Shown: positions 61,356 to 64,000 of the stretch, piece after piece
Numbering within the stretch: the stretch's first letter is position 1
Layout of the letters: every line of letters begins with the position of its first letter
Source of the DNA: Bacteriovoracaceae bacterium
GTDB lineage: Bacteria > Bdellovibrionota > Bacteriovoracia > Bacteriovoracales > Bacteriovoracaceae
Reading direction: 5' to 3'
NCBI GenBank assembly: GCA_016784965.1
Contig: JADHTQ010000015.1
Location: 1-64,000 of the forward strand
DNA length: 64,000 bases
Program-made: the position numbers and the translations under genes
The notes under the pieces: model-generated
Seen by the model: only the letters and a program-made list of their open reading frames with translations
Database searches by the model: none
What the model was told of the DNA's origin: nothing

Positions 61356-62585
61356 TTAGTACATACTCTGTCCACCACAGACTCTAATTGTCTCACCAGT
61401 CAAATAATCTGAAGCAGAGCTCGCTAAAAATGAAACGACATTTGCTATTTCAAAAGGTTCGGCCAAACGTCTTAATGGGGTTTGCATTGTAGCCACCATT
61501 TTTACTCTTTCAGGCAGGTTGGCAATTAAGGATGTATTAGTCATTCCAGGCGAAACGCAATTGACTTGTATGTTTTTTGGCCCAAACTCAACGGCCAAAG
61601 ATTTGGAAAAAGAGTGCAAGGCAGCTTTAGAGAGGACATAATCATAGATTTTTACAGGAGGAACATTATCGATCAATGTAGAAATTATGTTTATTATTTT
61701 TCCTCTTTCTTGTTGCTCCATAAAGGGAAGAAAATTTTTGCATGTATTGTAACTACCTTTTAATTGTACATCTATATGTCCTTGAATATCTTCCCAAGAT
61801 AGATCAGAAAAAGTTTTATGAATTATGGGCCTGCCTGCATTATTCACAATTACTTGAGGATGGCCAATTTCGTTAATAATTATTGATGCCATTTCAGATA
61901 CTTCAGTTTCATTACAAATATTGGCCTGGAAAATTGAAGCTTTTTGATCTTTGTTGATGATCTCTTGTTGTAAGTTCTCTGCTTTTTCTTTGGATGAGTT
62001 GTAGTTTATAATAACGTGAAATCCGTCGCTGGCCAGTTTTTTCGCAATTTCTGCACCGATACCGTTGCTTGCTCCAGTTACAAGTGCAATAGGGTTATTT
62101 TGGTTTAATCGGGTTGAATATTTAGCTGGAGAATTAATATTTTCTGTTTGAGTAACAACTTCTTTTGTTGCAGCTAGGATCTTAACTTTGGATTCTCCCG
62201 TAATGAGTAGCCTTTTATCCTGATTGCTAACTTCAATTCCGAGTAAAAAGATTCTTTGAGACTCAGATTTTTGATTTAAGGTTGCCTTGACAGTAATGAC
62301 ATCATTAATTCTAGCAGGAGCGTGGAAATTTAGGGTCTGAGATGTCCATAGAGCACCCTCACCTGGAATTTTTGTCCCAATAATTGTAGAAATGAAAGAA
62401 GCAGAGAGCATTCCATGAACAACTCGTTCTTTAAAACTTGTAGTTTTAGCATACTCTTCATCCATATGAAGAGGGTTGTCATCTCCAGTCAATTGAGCAA
62501 ACGTTTCAACATCATCAGATGTTATATGGTGAGTAATTGTAACTGTGTCGCCAACTTGAAATTTGTTAAAGTTATCAATTGTCAT
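61356..62585 (-). CDS. MaoC dehydratase fused to SDR 3-oxoacyl reductase
   Basis: The 409-residue protein joins two enzymes of acyl-chain chemistry. Residues 1-135 are a MaoC/R-hydratase hot-dog domain (LTGDDNPLHMDEEYA, ERVVHGMLSASF). Residues 160-409 are a short-chain reductase of the FabG type (ALVTGASNGIGAEIA, NNAGRP, ISTLIDN, YDVLSK-like Tyr and Lys in YDYVLSKAALHS, CVSPGMTNT). Together they could make or use a 3-hydroxyacyl-ACP or -CoA, such as 3-hydroxybutyryl. Fusion of the two is uncommon. It overlaps the GNAT gene by four bases. Confidence 0.87.
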   Translation of the reverse strand: MTIDNFNKFQVGDTVTITHHITSDDVETFAQLTGDDNPLHMDEEYAKTTSFKERVVHGMLSASFISTIIGTKIPGEGALWTSQTLNFHAPARINDVITVKATLNQKSESQRIFLLGIEVSNQDKRLLITGESKVKILAATKEVVTQTENINSPAKYSTRLNQNNPIALVTGASNGIGAEIAKKLASDGFHVIINYNSSKEKAENLQQEIINKDQKASIFQANICNETEVSEMASIIINEIGHPQVIVNNAGRPIIHKTFSDLSWEDIQGHIDVQLKGSYNTCKNFLPFMEQQERGKIINIISTLIDNVPPVKIYDYVLSKAALHSFSKSLAVEFGPKNIQVNCVSPGMTNTSLIANLPERVKMVATMQTPLRRLAEPFEIANVVSFLASSASDYLTGETIRVCGGQSMY

Positions 62586-63145
62586 AGATAATCCATTTTG
62601 GACCGTTTATCCTCCCACTCATCCTTAAAAATGCCAAAAACGAGAACATCACTTGGTCCTTCATTAGTTAAATTGTGCTTTCTTAAGTGTCCTTCCTTTG
62701 CAAAGCCAAGTTTTTTAAAATTAAATAGTGAACCAATATTGTGTTGCACAGCTCCTCCTGAGACCTTTCTTATTTTTAAGGAGTTAAAAGCATAGTCTAG
62801 CATCAAAGAGCAGGCTTCTATTGCTGCAGAAGTTCCCCAGTAATCTTTGTTACCAATGTAATAGCCATAATCAGCGGTTTTATTATATTGGTTAACATAT
62901 AGGGCCATATTTCCTATATATTGATTTTTTTCTTTCTCATATATTCCCCAAATATAGCGGGTAGAATTGTTATAGCTTGCCACAAAATTCTTGAGGTCGG
63001 CCTTGCTGCTTGGAGGATTAAATCTTACTTCAAGATATTTATTAATCTCAGGATCTGTTATCCAATTAAAATACTCATCTGTTATATCGGCAGGAAAAAG
63101 TGTTTTTAAGAAATACCTTTTTCCTGTGATTTTTATTGAATCCAT
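62582..63145 (-). CDS. RimJ/RimL-type GNAT N-acyltransferase
   Basis: From the ATG at 63145 (AAGG upstream) the protein has 187 residues. It shows GYYIGNKDYWGTSAAIEAC and VQHNIGSLFNFKKLGFAKEGH, the usual RimJ/RimL-type acyl-CoA motifs. As first gene of the block containing the ACP, FkbH and aminotransferases, it probably puts an acyl group on the new sugar amine. Confidence 0.85.
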   Translation of the reverse strand: MDSIKITGKRYFLKTLFPADITDEYFNWITDPEINKYLEVRFNPPSSKADLKNFVASYNNSTRYIWGIYEKEKNQYIGNMALYVNQYNKTADYGYYIGNKDYWGTSAAIEACSLMLDYAFNSLKIRKVSGGAVQHNIGSLFNFKKLGFAKEGHLRKHNLTNEGPSDVLVFGIFKDEWEDKRSKMDYL

Positions 63146-63355
63146 GATCAAGACCTTTTTAAAATTTGGGTTAATATATAAAATTATTGTAAAAAAAGAT
63201 AGTCGTAATTACCTTAAACGTTCAGGGATCATCATATGCTTACCGCTGTAGAGGTTAATTATTGCAATTTATATGGATCTTTAGTACTCTCTCCATGCTT
63301 TATACAATAATTTTAACTTGTTCCCCTAATATAGAGAGGGATAATGGAGTTATAA

Positions 63356-64000
63356 ATGTTTGCCAACAAAGTATTATTAATTACCGGAGGCACTGGATCT
63401 TTTGGAAACGCTGCGCTTAGAAGGTTTTTGAATTCTGATTTAAGGGAGATTCGCATATTTAGCAGAGATGAGAAAAAACAAGACGATATGCGTAAAACCT
63501 TTAACAATAAAAAATTACAATTTTACATTGGTGACGTTCGTGATTTTGACAGCATTAACTCTGCTATGCGAGGAGTAGATTATGTTTTTCATGCTGCAGC
63601 TTTGAAACAAGTTCCGTCCTGTGAGTTTTATCCGCTAGAGGCCGTTAAAACCAATGTTTTGGGCACTTCAAATACACTTGAAGCTGCAATAAATAACGAA
63701 GTAGAAAGAGTTATCTGTCTTAGTACAGATAAAGCAGTTTACCCCATAAATGCAATGGGTGTTTCAAAGGCCATGATGGAAAAAGTTATGGTAGCAAAAT
63801 CTAGAAACTTAGAAGGCACAAAAACAATCATATGTGGCACAAGATACGGCAATGTTATGGCCTCAAGAGGCTCTGTAATTCCTCTTTTTGTCGACCAGAT
63901 GCGCGAGAATGTGCCGATAACGATAACTGATCCTAAAATGACTCGATTTTTAATGAGTCTTGATAATGCAGTAGAGCTTGTTGAGTATGCTTTTGAAAAT
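63356..64000 (+). CDS. UDP-GlcNAc 4,6-dehydratase/5-epimerase, N-terminal part (CapE/FnlA type)
   Basis: The frame starts at ATG 63356 with GGAG six bases upstream and runs off the right edge after 215 codons. The sequence has LLITGGTGSFGNAALRRF, FSRDEKKQDDMRK, HAAALKQVPSCEFYPLEAV, KTNVLGTSN, CLSTDKAVYPINAMGVSKAM and GTRYGNVMASRGSVIPLF. These fit the inverting UDP-N-acetylglucosamine 4,6-dehydratases CapE, WbjB and FnlA, the first step to UDP-FucNAc and UDP-QuiNAc. It is divergent from the GNAT operon across 210 bases. Confidence 0.9.
   Translation, partial: MFANKVLLITGGTGSFGNAALRRFLNSDLREIRIFSRDEKKQDDMRKTFNNKKLQFYIGDVRDFDSINSAMRGVDYVFHAAALKQVPSCEFYPLEAVKTNVLGTSNTLEAAINNEVERVICLSTDKAVYPINAMGVSKAMMEKVMVAKSRNLEGTKTIICGTRYGNVMASRGSVIPLFVDQMRENVPITITDPKMTRFLMSLDNAVELVEYAFEN

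Noticed and set aside
1-64000. CRISPR arrays, tRNA and rRNA genes
   Set aside because: I saw no regularly spaced repeats, no cas genes, and no tRNA or rRNA sequence anywhere in the window.

Overview
The window is AT-rich DNA from a Gram-negative bacterium. Supporting signs are a long surface-polysaccharide cluster with KdsB-like, heptose-type and WbaP-like genes, a lipobox protein and many Sec signal peptides. Gene style and low GC would fit a Bdellovibrionota or Bacteriovorax-like lineage, but no rRNA or other marker is present, so this is a guess.

Region 1 (1-4100) is read leftwards. A gene running off the left edge is followed by three exported proteins in a row: an unknown 370-residue protein, a phospholipase-A2-like protein whose signal peptide seems to begin at an ATA codon, and a Lys-rich protein ending at a hairpin.

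Region 2 (4100-7730) is a patchwork: a decayed HNH nuclease piece, a 40-codon Rhs-core remnant, two toxin-antitoxin pairs (RHH antitoxin with Doc/Fic, and MqsR-like with a zinc-finger antitoxin), and three copies of a roughly 290-bp repeat that end in short tandem repeats and, in two cases, GACGGTTACCC.

Region 3 (7731-18615) is an exported Rhs/Tc-like operon read leftwards: a tail-fibre-like His-rich exported protein, a 1244-residue lipoprotein, a 1918-residue SpvB/VCBS/Rhs protein with a C-terminal toxin, and a small probable immunity gene. Copies of one hairpin family lie at both ends of the Rhs-immunity unit, the 5' one perfect.

Region 4 (18881-64000) is a surface glycan (O-antigen or capsule-type) cluster in several blocks on both strands. 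It includes a WbaP/WcaJ-like initiating phosphotransferase, GT2 enzymes and three large GT-C/YfhO-like membrane proteins. It carries three kinds of thiamine-diphosphate enzyme (split transketolase, acetolactate-synthase-like, E1 alpha/beta without E2/E3) and RfbH, which together suggest unusual deoxy or branched sugars. A SIS isomerase, two dehydrogenases, an HpcH/HpaI aldolase, an IMPase-like phosphatase and a KdsB-like CMP transferase look like an alternative ulosonic acid route. A second set (a kinase/nucleotidylyltransferase with reversed domain order, a sugar nucleotidyltransferase and two SDRs) looks heptose-related. Two DegT aminotransferases, an ACP, an FkbH-like protein, a MaoC-SDR fusion and a GNAT protein look like a module making amino sugars with an unusual acyl group. 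The window ends inside a CapE/FnlA-type UDP-GlcNAc 4,6-dehydratase/5-epimerase.
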